Shown here in pieces: positions 23,425 through 34,720 of a DNA stretch of 64,000 nt. The notes beneath the pieces were generated by a model. The model saw only the letters and a list, made by a program, of their open reading frames with translations, was not told the origin of the DNA and did no database searches. The stretch lies in contig JAKSZP010010608.1 of the NCBI GenBank assembly GCA_022478985.1, forward strand, positions 124,001 through 188,000, given 5' to 3'. Position 1 is the first letter of the stretch, and each line of letters opens with the position of its first letter. The translations under genes and the position numbers were made by a program. The DNA is from Massospora cicadina (taxonomy: Eukaryota; Entomophthoromycota; Entomophthoromycetes; Entomophthorales; Entomophthoraceae).

Positions 23425-24270
23425 TGTCATGTGCACATGACATCATAGTGGGGACTAGCCCCAAAGATAAGGCGGCGCCAGGAGGCCCATAAGGTGAAGC
23501 TCCAGGCCCTCCCTGACTTAAGGCACACCTAGACCAACTCTGGGTAAGGGCAAATTATGCCCAGGTTGGTACTAGTTGGGTGCCAAGTGCCCACCCCTTA
23601 CATCGGTCCAGGCATTAAAATGGACAATTTACCAAATCAATGTGGATGTTTTGATTCAGTTTGGTGAGAAACAGGGTCTCAAAACCTGTTACATTTACAA
23701 AACAACCCGTTTGGGTCAAATCAAACTTCAATTGATCACTCAAGTCATTTTAACTTATTCCACCAATTCAGATGGCAGCATTGCCCTATTGGTGGGTCAG
23801 TGCTTAGGCCCTCTGCAGCACATCACGTATTCCCCCATCCAAGCTTAAATATGTTTTCCCCGACCAACATTCCTTGTTGATCAACTTCCCAAATAAATCT
23901 TTTCCCATTTACGCTTTTAAAAATTTTATGATATTATGAATGCTCATGTGCACAAGCCTCTTCAAAGAGGTCTTGCGCTCCATTACCCTTGCCATTGCAA
24001 GTACATTGCAGCTCTCACCTCATGCACCATTTGTTCGCCCAGGTTCCCTCCAATCTGTGTCACTTAGCCCCTTTCAATATGTGCACCGCGTTGCTTTTAA
24101 TGGGAGTTTTTATCGTAAAACTTGCCTTTCTATGCCTAAACTGTTATTGCACCAGCACCCTCTGCTGGGCTCTAATAAGTTTGGCACTAACAGCTAGTTC
24201 CATGGCGTTGGCCTTGTGCACTGTGCACTACCACGCTGGGATCAGGAGTTTTAAAGATACTCTCCTTACA
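23425..24270 (+). repeat. B 5' LTR
   Basis: 846 bp, starting TGTCATGTGCACATGACATC, a perfect palindrome over TGTCATGTGCACATGACA. It aligns end to end with 28513-29365. It contains a GC-rich block (GGCGCCAGGAGGCCC). No tRNA-like primer-binding site of the A/E/G type follows it; the next bases are TTAGTCAACAAAATGC. Confidence 0.85.
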
Positions 24271-24505
24271 TTAGTCAACAAAATGCTTTAACTCTATGTG
24301 CACAAACATTTTCCGTGTGGATCTTCTCTGAAGTGGAAACCGTGGGCTCTGGCTGTGGGAGTTGGCTGTCATTAGCCGCACTGTAGTCTCCTTTTTTTCC
24401 TGATGGTTGGGGCAACTCGGCATTATTATGGTTGCCTCCAACTGGAAAATATCCACCCTTCATGCTAATACCTAGTGGATATGAATGCTTTGAGGTCTGA
24501 AAGTC

Positions 24506-25012
24506 ATGATTCCCCAACTTTCCACCAAATTTATCAATTTTAAATTCAATAAACGAGTTTCCTTTTGCTCTCATGTTCATCAGATGCCATCAGAATTGGC
24601 GCAGATGGGCCTGGGGGTGTTGGCCATATATAAAGTTGAACATTCCATTACGGTTCAAGGGACAGGGTCATTCACATCTGAAAACGCGTTTTATAACAGA
24701 GACCTGAGATATATCTCTGAACCATATTGGCCCTCTCATGGTTCATATCTGGAACCCAATCCTGTGTGTGGAATCACACCAGTAAATTCCCGTTTGACCT
24801 CTTCCATGATTCGCAGCACTCAGGAAGTTGAAAAAGAACTTCACTTACAATATGAAAACGTTTATGCACCTGCAGAAGGCATGAAGGGGTATGTGGCTTC
24901 AGTAGTAAGAGTGGCCAACTATCCATCCCCCTTCTTTGATTCCCAAACCTACCCTTATAGTTTGCTCAGGCCAGAAGAAAATTTAGGTGAAGTAGGGGCA
25001 TTTTCTGCTTGA
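24506..25012 (+). pseudogene. B gag-like leader frame
   Basis: An open frame of 168 codons between the 5' LTR and the protease (MIPQLSTKF..., internal ATG at 24584 giving MPSELAQMGLGVLAIYK). It lacks a CCHC knuckle and I cannot match it to a capsid fold. Its position fits gag, and some fungal chromoviruses have gag without a zinc knuckle. It ends about 80 bases before the protease motif. It may be only the surviving end of a longer gag. Confidence 0.4.
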
Positions 25013-25062
25013 ATAAATCCCACTCTGGATACTTCCTCTTGACTGCTACCCTTACATCCTCT

Positions 25063-28000
25063 CTTGGGAAGTTCAGCACAACTTTTTAGTGGATACCGGT
25101 GCCACAAATAATTTTATTGACCAACCTTGCTGAATACCTTGAGTTGAGTTACTCACCAGGTGGTATGGCTAGAGGTGGGGCTTTTCAAGGTATCCTTACG
25201 CTGAATGTCATAGGGTTGGTGGACTACCAGGTGGGCGCCTATCTTCTGTCTGACCCTTTCGAAGCTATCAAGCACCTCTTGTTCCCCATTATTTTGGGGG
25301 TTGAGGGGTGGAGAAAGTTTGACATCCAGATTAATTTGAAAGAAAACACGCTATCCTTGTCTTTGGTAAACGGTCACCAGTTGATTGTTCCCTTGTCAGA
25401 GGATAATGTCCAGGGCCCATTACCTCATTGGCCCAATGTTCCCACCCCTTAGCTTGTTCCTTTGCTGAAGCCTACTGTGGGACTTTCCTTACCTTCCTGT
25501 TTGGAGGAGTTGGCATCTTCTTTTGATGCAGCTTCAGCTAGTACGCTACCAGAACATTCTGAGTTTGATTGTAGATTTAAACTCATTGTGGATCTGGTGT
25601 GTATATCTTCCCCCATATACCCATTGACTGTCCAGGAGGAAGAGGTTTTAGATGTATGAGTGAAGGAACGGTTGGCCAAAGGTGGTATTTTTCAGCGTAC
25701 ATCCCCTGTGTGCTCCCCACTTGTCTTTGTGGAGAAGTCTGATGGTACTTTAAACCTGCGTGTGGACTACGGGAACCTTAACAACGTCACTGTACCAGAT
25801 ATCCATCCCATCCCTTTGGATTCACAGATTGCGCGTTATGTGGAGAAGGCGAAGGTCTTCTCCAAGCTGGATTTCCTCAATGCGTTTAATAAGATCTGGA
25901 TAAAGAAGGGACAGGAGTGGTTAACCATCTTCTGGACCAGAAAAGGAATATTCCAGTTTTGGGCCATGCCCTTTTGGCTTAAGAATGCCCCTGCTATCTT
26001 TCAACGCCGCATTGATGCAGCGTTGGGGACCTATTAGGGGTATGCGCTGTTGCCTAAATGGATGATATCCTAGTGTTTTCCCCTTATCAGGATTACCATG
26101 CAGTCCACCTTTAGCAAGTGGTGGCGCGATTAAAGGCAGCCAGCCTTACATTGAATATTTCAAAGTGCGAGTTCTTTAAGTCCCAGGTCACGTTTCTGGG
26201 AAACATTGTGTTTGACCAGGGACACAAGATAACTCCAGACAAGGAGAAGGCGATTCGTGAGTGGCCTACCCCCACCTCAGTTAAGGAATTAAGGAGCTTT
26301 TTGGTAACGTGCACGTTCATCAAGAAGTTCACTCCAATCTATCTGAGGTGGCGGCTCCTTTATACAAGGTTAGCGGGGCCAAGGTGCTTCAGTGGTCCCT
26401 CATTTTGGAGTATTCTTTTCACGCAGTGAATTGCACCCTGTTGTCCACGTCTGTTCTTCGCCATGTAGACTCTTCAAAGGAGTTAATTGTGTCTAATGAT
26501 GCCTCCAACTTCGCCATAGTGGCCGCCTTGTTACAAGTAGGCAAAGATGGGATAGAGCATCCGGTGGGATATTTTTCTAAGTAAATGTCTTTGCCAGAGT
26601 TGAATTATGCCATTTACGACAAGGAGCTACTAGCAGTGGTGGAGGCGCTGACATATTGGCGTCACCTCTTGCATGGCTCTACCCAACCATTCTGCGTGTG
26701 TACATAGCACCGTGCTTTGCTTACTACCGCGCTCCTCATGTCCTAAACTCACGGCAGACCTGTTGGCATGAGACCCTTGCCCAATTTGCATTCATGTATG
26801 AGTTCACCAAGGGCAAGGATAATGGTTTGGTGGATGCTTTGAGCCGCAACCCTGCTTTAGCCCCTGACCTCAAGGAGTTAGAAGTGCACAACACACAGGT
26901 TATGATTCCTCCAAGTAAAATTCTGTCGCTACTTTCCTCTCCTCTGGCTAACGGGCCAGCGCTAAAACCTCTGGATAACTTGGAGAATATGGTATTTTCA
27001 GAAATGTCGTCCTCTCTCAGCCGCTGTTGGGCGAATATACATGGTACTTGTCAAGAGCGTTTCAAATCAAGAGGATCTATCCAGGGGCTATCATGTAAAG
27101 GATGAGATAGTTTGGTTCCAGGGACGCCTTTGGGTACCTGCTGGACCACTGCGCCTAGAAATCTTGGGCCATCATGATGAAATCACCATTGGCCATTTGG
27201 GGAAAGCAAAGACCTTGGAGTTGATAAGCCGCACCTACAATTGGAAGGGCTTGCCTGCTCAGGTGGGGCGGTATTGTAAGGAGTGCCTGGTATGCAACCA
27301 GTTGAAACCCAATCGTCAACCTTTAGTGGGGTTGTTGATACCAGTCCAAAAGGCTGATGGGCCCTGGACTTCCCTCTCAGTTGATTGTATTGAGGAAATA
27401 CCTGTCTCTGATGGTTATGATGTCATCATGGTGGTAGTGGACTGTTTTACGAAGTTCGCCACAACATTCCTTGCAGAATCACAATAACCGCAGTGGAAAT
27501 GGCTAGGCTTTTTGTAACCCATGTGTTTGCGCTACATGGGGTTCCCCAATAGATTATCAGTGACAGGGGACCCCAGTTTACCTCCGTCTTTAGGAAAGAG
27601 TTGTGTAAGACTCTTCAGATTCGCCCTTGCCGTTCAACTGCTTATCATCCTCAATCATATGGGCAGAATGAACGAGTAAACTAATGCTTGGAACAGTTCC
27701 TGAGGTGTTACACTGCCGCGGATCATTCAGATTGGGCTTCTCACCTTCCTATGGCCCAATTTAGTTACAACAAAACTTTGCATCCTTCAATAGTTGTTCC
27801 CCTTTTTTCGCCAGCCATGGATTTAACCTCACCTTTAACATGGACCCCAGCTGTGGGTCAAAGGTTGAAGAGGTGGTGGAATTTGCCAAGGCAATCAAGC
27901 AGGTCCACCAGGGGTTTCCACAAGCTTGGAGGCGGCTATGCAGGTATAAGGAGAACGCTGATGGGAAGCACCGAGTGGGTCCTGCATACAAGGAAGGGGA

Positions 28001-28512
28001 TCTCGTGATGCTTGATGCTTGTAACATCCCAATCAAGCAGCCAGTTAAGAAGCTGTGACCAAAGAGGATTGTGCCCTATCGCGTTGTTAGAAAGGTGGGC
28101 CATGCCTCATACCAGCTAAATCTTCCCCCCTCATTCCGAATCTTCTCCATGTTTCATGAGAGTAAACTGACATTGTTTGAGGGCCCCCAACCAGAAGCTC
28201 CTGAGGCCTATCTCGTAGATGGGGCACCAGAGTGGGAGGTGTAAGAAATAAATGCCTCACGCTGCATTAAAAGAGGACTTGAGTACCTGGTATCTGGAAG
28301 GGCTTTGACATTGCAGAGAACAGTTGGGTTCCAGTGCGCAACTGTGTGCATGCCCAAGATCTGATTGAAGCCTTCCACAAGCGTTTTCCCCAGGCTGCTG
28401 GATCCCAACCTAACCCGACCATTGCTGCCATGAAGTTGGCCCCTGCCCACAAGAACTTTCCCTTGCTCAAGTCTCTGGAAGGGGGTTTAGCCCCGTCAGG
28501 AGGAGAGGGTAA
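25063..28512 (+). pseudogene. B pol: protease, RT, RNase H, integrase, chromodomain
   Basis: Protease VDTGATNNFI, with the DTG codons at 25092-25100. RT 25640-26330: FVEKSDGTLNLRVDYGNLN, KLDFLNAFNKI, MPFWLKNAPAIFQ; the polymerase box reads *MDDILVFS (26055-26078), its Tyr now a stop. RNase H: SNDASNFAIVAALLQ and [10 protein letters not shown] (26490-26650). Integrase: IGHLGKAKTLELI, then CKECLVCNQ; the Asp of SVDCIEE (27380), the Asp of SDRGPQFT (27561) and the Glu of GQNERVN (27664) are present in shifted frames. Chromodomain 28220-28400: LEYLVS, one-base shift, WKGFDIAENSWVPV...LIEAFHKRFP. The polypurine tract GGAGGAGAGGGTAA (28499-28512) ends it. Confidence 0.85.
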
Positions 28513-29365
28513 TGTCATGTGCACATGACATCATAATGGGACCAACCCCAAAGATAAGGCTGGGCGCCAGGAGGCCCAGAAGGTGAAGCTACAGGCCCTC
28601 CTTGATCTGAGGCACACCCTAGACCAACGCTGGGGTAAGGGCAAAATAAGCCCAGGTTGGTACTAGTGGGGTGACAAGTGCCCAGCCCCTTACGTCAGTC
28701 CAGGCGTTAAAATGGATGGTTTACTGAATCAACACTGACGGTTTGATGCAGTTTGTTGAGGAACAGGGTTTCAAAACCAATTCCATTTACGAAACAACCA
28801 GTTTGAATCAAATCCAACTTCAATTGATCACTCAAGTGAAGTTGGTTTCAGCTTATTACGCCAATTCAGATGGCAGAGTTTCCTATTGGTGGGTCAGTGC
28901 TTGGGCCCTCTGCAGCACATCCCGTATTCCCCCATCCAAGCTAAAATATTTTTTCCCTGAATAACATTCCTTGTTAGTCAACTTCCCAGATAATCATTTT
29001 CCCATTTTCACCTTTTTAAAATTTTATGATATTCCAAATGCTCCTGTTCATGAACCTCTTCAAGGAGGTCTCGCGCTCTGTTACCCTTGCCATTGCAAGT
29101 ACATTGCAGCTCTCACCTCGTGTACCATTTTTTTGTCAGGTTACTTCCAACCTGTGTCGCTTAACCTCTTTCAATATGTGCACTGCGTCGCTTTTAATGG
29201 GGTTTTTATCATAAAACTCGCTTTTCTATGCCTAAGCGTTATTGCTCCTGCACCCTCTTCTGGGCTCTAATGACTTTGGCACTAACGGCTAGTTCCCTGG
29301 AGTTGGACTTGTGCACCGTGCACTACCACGCTGGGAACAGGAGAGTTATAGACACTCTCCTTACA
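28513..29365 (+). repeat. B 3' LTR
   Basis: 853 bp, TGTCATG...CTTACA, the partner of 23425-24270 with scattered, mostly transition-type differences. Confidence 0.88.
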
Positions 29366-30009
29366 ATGGGGAAGGCCATCACTGCTGAAATGAGGATGGG
29401 GGATCTAATGGCAATGGCTGCTGTTTCATCAAAGAGGTGTCACCAAGGGTTAGATGACCAAATCCCCACTATAAATTCCATAGAATTCCTCATAATAAAA
29501 AAGAGTTATATAGATATACAGTTCTATAGTTTTTCACCCGGTTTATAGTTAAAGTAGTAAAATTTATCAGCTTTCAATTGTTTTATACTTCTCAAGGATA
29601 TTATTGCTGTGTGCAATAATTGGGAGACTCTTTAAGGAAAAGAGTAAAGATCTGAGTGGGGATCTAGAGAAGATGTGAAACAATATTGGGTTTTCTGCCG
29701 ACTATGTGTCAAACTGGAGAAACTGTCACCAGGGAATCTCAGAGAAAATCAAATTGGACAGTACAAGTGAACGAATCCCTATTTTGAGATATCTTAAGTA
29801 TTTCAAGCGGAAATACTGGCTGAGCGTTGGGCTGAGATTTAAGAAATTTCATTCAACTATGGATAATAGTCATCATACTATTATCAACTGATAATATCAA
29901 ATACTATACAATGCGGAAGAATTGCACAAGGACTGAGCCTGTGCAAGTAAAAAAAGTTTATAGGGGTTATTTGCCAATAATAACCTGAACCAATTACCTT
30001 TAAAGTATC

Positions 30010-30563
30010 TAATCCCAATGAGACTAGAGTAGCTACCATATTTCGATGCTTCACAGCTGATTCTCCCTCTTTTATCTGTTCCCAAATTGGACTTTGACAC
30101 TCTGTTGGATTCAACTCCAAACTTGGTTAATTTCATAATAACTATCAAACCTACTGAAGCAATGCCTCCCAATATAAGTCAGTTGTTTCATGTCATATCT
30201 GATTTTTCTTCCATAGTTCCTATTTTGGCTAGGCCAATGATATAAGCCAGAGGTACCTTTGACCAAATTAACTATCAGAAATCAATAATACTTTAAACTC
30301 ACATATGCAGATTTAAGAAGCAGATTAACTGAGGACTTTGATGAGGCCCTTAACACCGCCAATCTCAAAAACACTTTTGGATTAGATGTTGCAGATTAAA
30401 ATTTTTGTTTTGTTGGCCATTTCCTTCACAATTGGGCCACAAAACTTCTGGCCACTATAACTTCCATCATACTTTCTGCTTCCAGTTTCAGGAAGTTCAC
30501 AGCTATTGCCTTCAGGATGTCAATCGCTTGTTGCACAACTACCTTGTCTCTGGTGCTTTTCAT
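30010..30563 (-). pseudogene. E1 ORF3, first part
   Basis: From the minus-strand ATG at 30563 it reads MKSTRDKVVVQQAIDILKAI, aligned with E2 ORF3 at 21608. CGPIVKE follows, then VFEIGG near 30370. Further left an open stretch of about 90 codons (30172-29897, running past the E2 boundary) includes SKSNLGTDKRGRISCEASKY. The E2 insertion cuts the frame at 30010. Function is unknown. Confidence 0.45.
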
Positions 30564-31090
30564 TGATAACTCCCTTTAATGGCTTTAATCAAAGGCATAA
30601 TTTGGAAATCAACTCTCAGTATCCTTTGCACCATGAGGCCCATATGCTCTTTATCCCTCTATGAAGCCTGTCAGCAAGCACTCAAGACCAATCTTTCAAA
30701 GCCAGTGTCATATCAAGATTATTTAAGTTATTCATCAGTTGCCTCTTACTTTTCTGCTGTTTACCTCCATGTAATAGTACCACGCTTGTCCAGTACTAAA
30801 AAATTTAATTTTTAACTATTTTCAGGAACTCACAAGGCTCAGCTTATGCTCAAAAGGCTTGACTTTGGGTGGGTTTAGCCCCTGCTAAAGTTTGCTCTCA
30901 AATTGATTTTGATGTCCTGTTCACTCCTACTAATATACAACCTCCCTCCCTTAAAAGGCGTCATAGGAAGAATCATCCCCAAGTGAGGCTAATGAATAAA
31001 AAGCTATAAAATATACATTAATTTTAAATTTTTCTAATCATTTTTACATATTTTAGCAATTATTTATTGTGTTTTTCTTATTCTTTTATG

Positions 31091-31290
31091 GGACTTAACC
31101 TATACTCAGTTCATTAGTCCGTCTTTTCACTATTTCCCTAAACTGGTTCCTAGGTATAAATTGACCTACCTGTTTTCATGGTTCAGAGGCCTTATTTTTA
31201 AGACTTAACCATCTTACTTTGATTCAGCATTCATTTTTTTGGGAGTTAGCCAAAATATTAGGACATAACAGTTTTATGGTTCAGTGGTCC
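31091..31290 (-). repeat. E1 hairpin array (four units)
   Basis: On the minus strand: GGAC-CACTG-AACCAT...TGTTAT-GTCC (31290-31261); a decayed unit TGCTGAATC...GGTT-AA-GTCT (31231-31201); a large unit CCTCTGAACCAT...GGTAGG...CCTAGGAACC (31190-31144); and GGAC-TAATG-AAC...GGTT-AA-GTCC (31120-31091). Order and unit types equal those of E2 array 2. Confidence 0.65.
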
Positions 31291-31299
31291 ATTTTAAAG

Positions 31300-34020
31300 C
31301 ACTTTATTTTTTCCTGGATCCAAGGCTTTAGGTATCTTGCATGGACCTAGCTCACTATTATTCCATCTTCAAGGTTCTTGATGGTATATGCACCAGTCAC
31401 CGACTTGGCATTAAATTTTAAAAGGACCAGCTCACAGTGCATCCAGCTTGTTTTTTTCTTACAAAGCTATGCGTATAGCAACAGGTTAAACTATCACCTA
31501 CATGGTATTCATGTAGTACTGGTCAGTTCTTAACATCCATTGTCTTAGCCTTAATTTTTCTTTAAGGTTGAATCAAATGCTTAGATTGAGATTTTGACCA
31601 GGATACACGATAAGTAGAGTAGATATTGATCAGCACTCATAACTCATGTTGGTTTGACAGCCAAATATAGATTTGGCGGCAACGTGGCCTTTTGAATGTA
31701 TAACAATTTGAATGGCGTTTTCCCAATGATTTATGGTGGCTGACAATGGAGTTGAATGTTGTTGAATTAAGGTAAGTTCACCACGCAGAAGTTTTACCAG
31801 AGACCAACTTCCTCAATGATGAGGCCAGCGTTCTGTTCACTCTTTCTACCAGTCCATTCATTTCCAGCCAGTATGGATCTGATAGGACTCAACTGATTCC
31901 CATTATTTCACTCAACCTTAGTATCACATGAGAAATGAAATTTGTTCCATTATTGCTCAACAAAACTTGTGGGAATTTGTGCTGATAAACGACTTGATTC
32001 AGAATAAATTACGCGGTACTTGTAGCTTCTACTTTTGATAGTGCCTTAATCTCAACCCATTTTGTTAGATGATCAATTGCAACTTTGATATACTTGAATC
32101 CCACAATACCATATTCAGTGGTCCCATTACGTCAATGGACATTGTATGACAATCAAGTCCTGGGAGGACCAGTTGATATCTGGTGGCATTCTTGTGTGGA
32201 TTATGTAATTGGCATTTCACACAGTAAACCAGCTAATTGGCCACATCATAGTTGATAGACTCCCAGTAGTACTTTCAAATGTGGACAGTTGTTTTTCTAA
32301 GACCTCCATGCCTGACAACTTTGTGTGCATATTGAATTATTGCTGCTCGTTCAGATGGTTTAATAAAAGGTAATTGATTTATGTCAATCTTATTGAAAAC
32401 TTTTCCATTCTAGGTCTCAGTGTTTTACATTGCTTTCCAAGGTGCACCTTGGATTTCTCAGGGATCATTCCAATCTATCCTTTGACCAACCGTTGGAATA
32501 GCTAGTCAGCCTGATGTTGTACCACTTCAACCATAGATAATTTTGATAATCTATCCGCTTTCTGGTGGAAAGCTCCTGCTCAATGGACTACTCAAAGTCA
32601 TATGCTTGTAGTTTCAGTGCCCATTGGGCCAGAAGTATTTCCAGCTCCTTCAGGTTATGTATCCAGCACAGGGAGGATTGGTCTGTTACTACTTTAAAGT
32701 GTGCACCATGGTTATAAACCCAAAATTGCTTACAAGCAAAAATCATCATGAGGCATTCATGCTCTGTAACGGTGTAGTTCCGTTCAGTTGCTGATAATAT
32801 CTGGTTCACATAAGCTACTAGATGCTCTTATCAAAGTATATCTATCTGACTCAGAACGGCGCCAGTTGCCATCAACATATAATCAGTTTACATAAAAATC
32901 TTTATAAAACTCAGTTACTTCAAGACCAGAGAATCTATTAGATACCAGTGTAACTCATTAAACAGATAATGAGCCTCTTTGTTCCATACAAATTCTTTCT
33001 TCAGTTCTATCAGAAAATGGAAAAGCGGCTTGGTAATCTTTGCAAAATCCCATGTGAATCTTCTAAAATATCTAACCATTCCAAGAGGTACTTGAATATC
33101 TCAGAATCTCTTTGGGATAACTATCCGATCTATAGCTTCAATATTCTGTGTTTGCAGCTGCAATACTCTGGCCCTAATGACAAACCCCAAATAATCTAAC
33201 TCTTTTTAAAAGAATGGCACTTAATCGGCTTGATTTTCAGATTGTCCACGGATAGACTCTTAAAAACTTCTTCCAAATGGTATAAGAGGTCAGTGAAAGT
33301 CCTACTGAACGCATATTTATCATCCAAGTACACCAGAACGCAGGACAACTTCAGGTTGTTCAGTATAGCGTCCATGGCTCTTTGGAACTATGTGAGCGCA
33401 TTGCAAAGACCTTGGGGTATTTAGGCCAGTTGGTACAGCCCCTGCGTGGTAATGATTGCGCACTTCTCTTGATCTTCAGCTGGAAAATCAATTTTTCCAA
33501 TACGCTGAGAATAAATCCATCGCAGAGAAATACTTCACTTTTCCCAGGTGGTCTAATGTAGCATCATTTAGTGGTAATGGATATGAATCCTTCTTGATTA
33601 TCTTGTTTAATCTATGATACCCAATCACCACCTGATTAGAGATGTCCTTCTTCAATAGCAATATTGGGCTCACCCAGGGGCTTGAAAAAGGAACTAGGAG
33701 CCCATGCTTCACTAGTTTACTTCTTTTTCCACAAATGCATCTGCTTCTTTTGACCATTAGATTAGCCTCACCTGTATCAGTAAATCCAAGTGTTGCCTTT
33801 ATGGATTACTTTTTTGCACATCCCAAATCATGATCAAACTGAACAAAAATATTCTAATATTTTTAGTTTTTTTTTGGACACTTCCTCCTGCATTCTTTTC
33901 ATCAGATCGGAGAGTTGCTCTCAGTTGACTTGTAAATTGATACTCTCAGAAATCCCAGCTAGCAATTTTATTTCAGTAAGGGTTCCAAAATGATGGAAAC
34001 TATATCAATTCCGCCATCAG
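31300..34020 (-). pseudogene. E1 pol: RT, RNase H, integrase
   Basis: The pre-RT linker near 33990-33830 (GTLTEIKLLAGISESINLQV, then LGCAK) matches E2. RT: SKLVKHGLLVPFSSPWVSPILLLKKD (33715-33640), AMDLFSAYW, and intact YLDD on the complement of 33319-33330. RNase H 32809-32588: ATERNYTVTEHECLMMIFACKQFWV, ALKLQAYDFE. Integrase: VYCVKCQLH zinc part near 32210, SIDVMGPL with the first Asp near 32135, NGLVERVNRTL with the catalytic Glu near 31850. Numerous stops. Region 30564-31090, between ORF3 and the array, has only short frames. Confidence 0.75.
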
Positions 34021-34645
34021 GATAAGATGAATAAATGTGAAGATTTGATTTTTTCAGTCTTTATTGGTTTTCAGCTAATATTCACCAGGAGAACCTGGAT
34101 TTCTCCATGGCCTGACATAATTATTTGAGGCACCACCAAGGGCTTAATCTTAATTCCTTCCATGGACCACCAACCTCTTTGTACAGTTGCTTGGGTCTAT
34201 TTACAGAAGGCTCACTTTCAACCCAAGTTGGCCCTGCTGAAAATCTTCATCTTAAGTAGATGTTTGGTGGAACAGTTTCTTTTGCAGCGCTAGATAGTTC
34301 CACTTCTAGGCTGTGAGTCATTTTCACAATTCTTAAGTATCTTTATCCTCCTATTGAGGCATCAAAAGATTCATATTTCTCCCCAGTTTCTTCCCTCAAT
34401 TTTGGGTGGTAAGGTTTCCCGTTGCTCCATTTTTCCTATAAAAGGCTTCAATTTATCCATCCACTTTGATTCGTCAGATTTCTTTCCCGTCATGGCTTGT
34501 TTTTCTTTATCAGTGAATTTACCATTTAATTGTTAGAACGTCAGCATCAAATTCTGGTATAATTTGATCTATATTGGCTAATAACCACTTTCATTATTAT
34601 CAGCTTGCATCACTGACTTCATCGCTTGATCTGAAAACTCAATTA
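34021..34645 (-). pseudogene. E1 gag / protease-flap remnant
   Basis: After the primer-binding site the minus strand reads VIEFSDQAMKSVMQADNNES, then KFTDKEKQAMTGKKSDESKW near 34520-34460, both charged and gag-like. Near 34150-34060, KPLVVPQIIMSGHGEIQVLL resembles the C-terminal half of a retroviral-type protease. No DTG active site is visible. A shared segment (AGCAGGGCCAACT) ties it to E2 at 16510. Confidence 0.45.
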
Positions 34646-34719
34646 CCCCTGTAGTGAGCACCAATGTGAAAATTTAGGAACTATTGGCACCTGACTTCCT
34701 CCCCTGTAGTGATCTCCAA
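34646..34719 (-). other. Duplicated primer-binding sites of E1
   Basis: Next to the 5' LTR the complement of 34701-34719 reads TTGGAGATCACTACAGGGG. A second, better copy, TTGGTGCTCACTACAGGGG, is the complement of 34646-34664. The two are 55 bases apart, suggesting a small tandem duplication of the primer-binding region. Confidence 0.6.
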
Positions 34720-34720
34720 T

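Larger units (their letters stand above)
23425..29365 (+). mobile_element. Ty3 chromovirus B (5.9 kb)
   Basis: Bounded by ATGGG duplications (23420-23424, 29366-29370). LTRs TGTCATG...CTTACA. Pol ends in a chromodomain, which places it in the chromovirus branch of Ty3 elements, whose integration is guided by histone-mark binding. It is younger than E2, since it lies in its LTR. The gag part is short and unusual. Confidence 0.9.
15115..30004 (+). mobile_element. Ty3-type LTR retrotransposon E2, split by F1 and B
   Basis: Exact 5-bp duplications GTATC (15110-15114 and 30005-30009) bound it, and it lies inside E1 in opposite orientation. Order: 5' LTR, primer-binding site, gag, hairpin array 1, pol, hairpin array 2, ORF3, polypurine tract, 3' LTR. 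Net length without B and F1 is about 8.2 kb. All frames are broken. I see no protease between gag and RT. Confidence 0.85.
22916..30004 (+). repeat. E2 3' LTR, split by chromovirus B
   Basis: The left piece is 22916-23424 and the right piece 29371-30004, joining to 1143 bp, which aligns with 15115-16260. The break carries the exact duplication ATGGG on both sides of element B. The right end AAA (ACA in the 5' LTR) is followed by the duplication GTATC. Confidence 0.85.

Noticed and set aside
28267..28524. Minus-strand frames over the B chromodomain
   Set aside because: Shadow frames antisense to a clear chromodomain-coding stretch.
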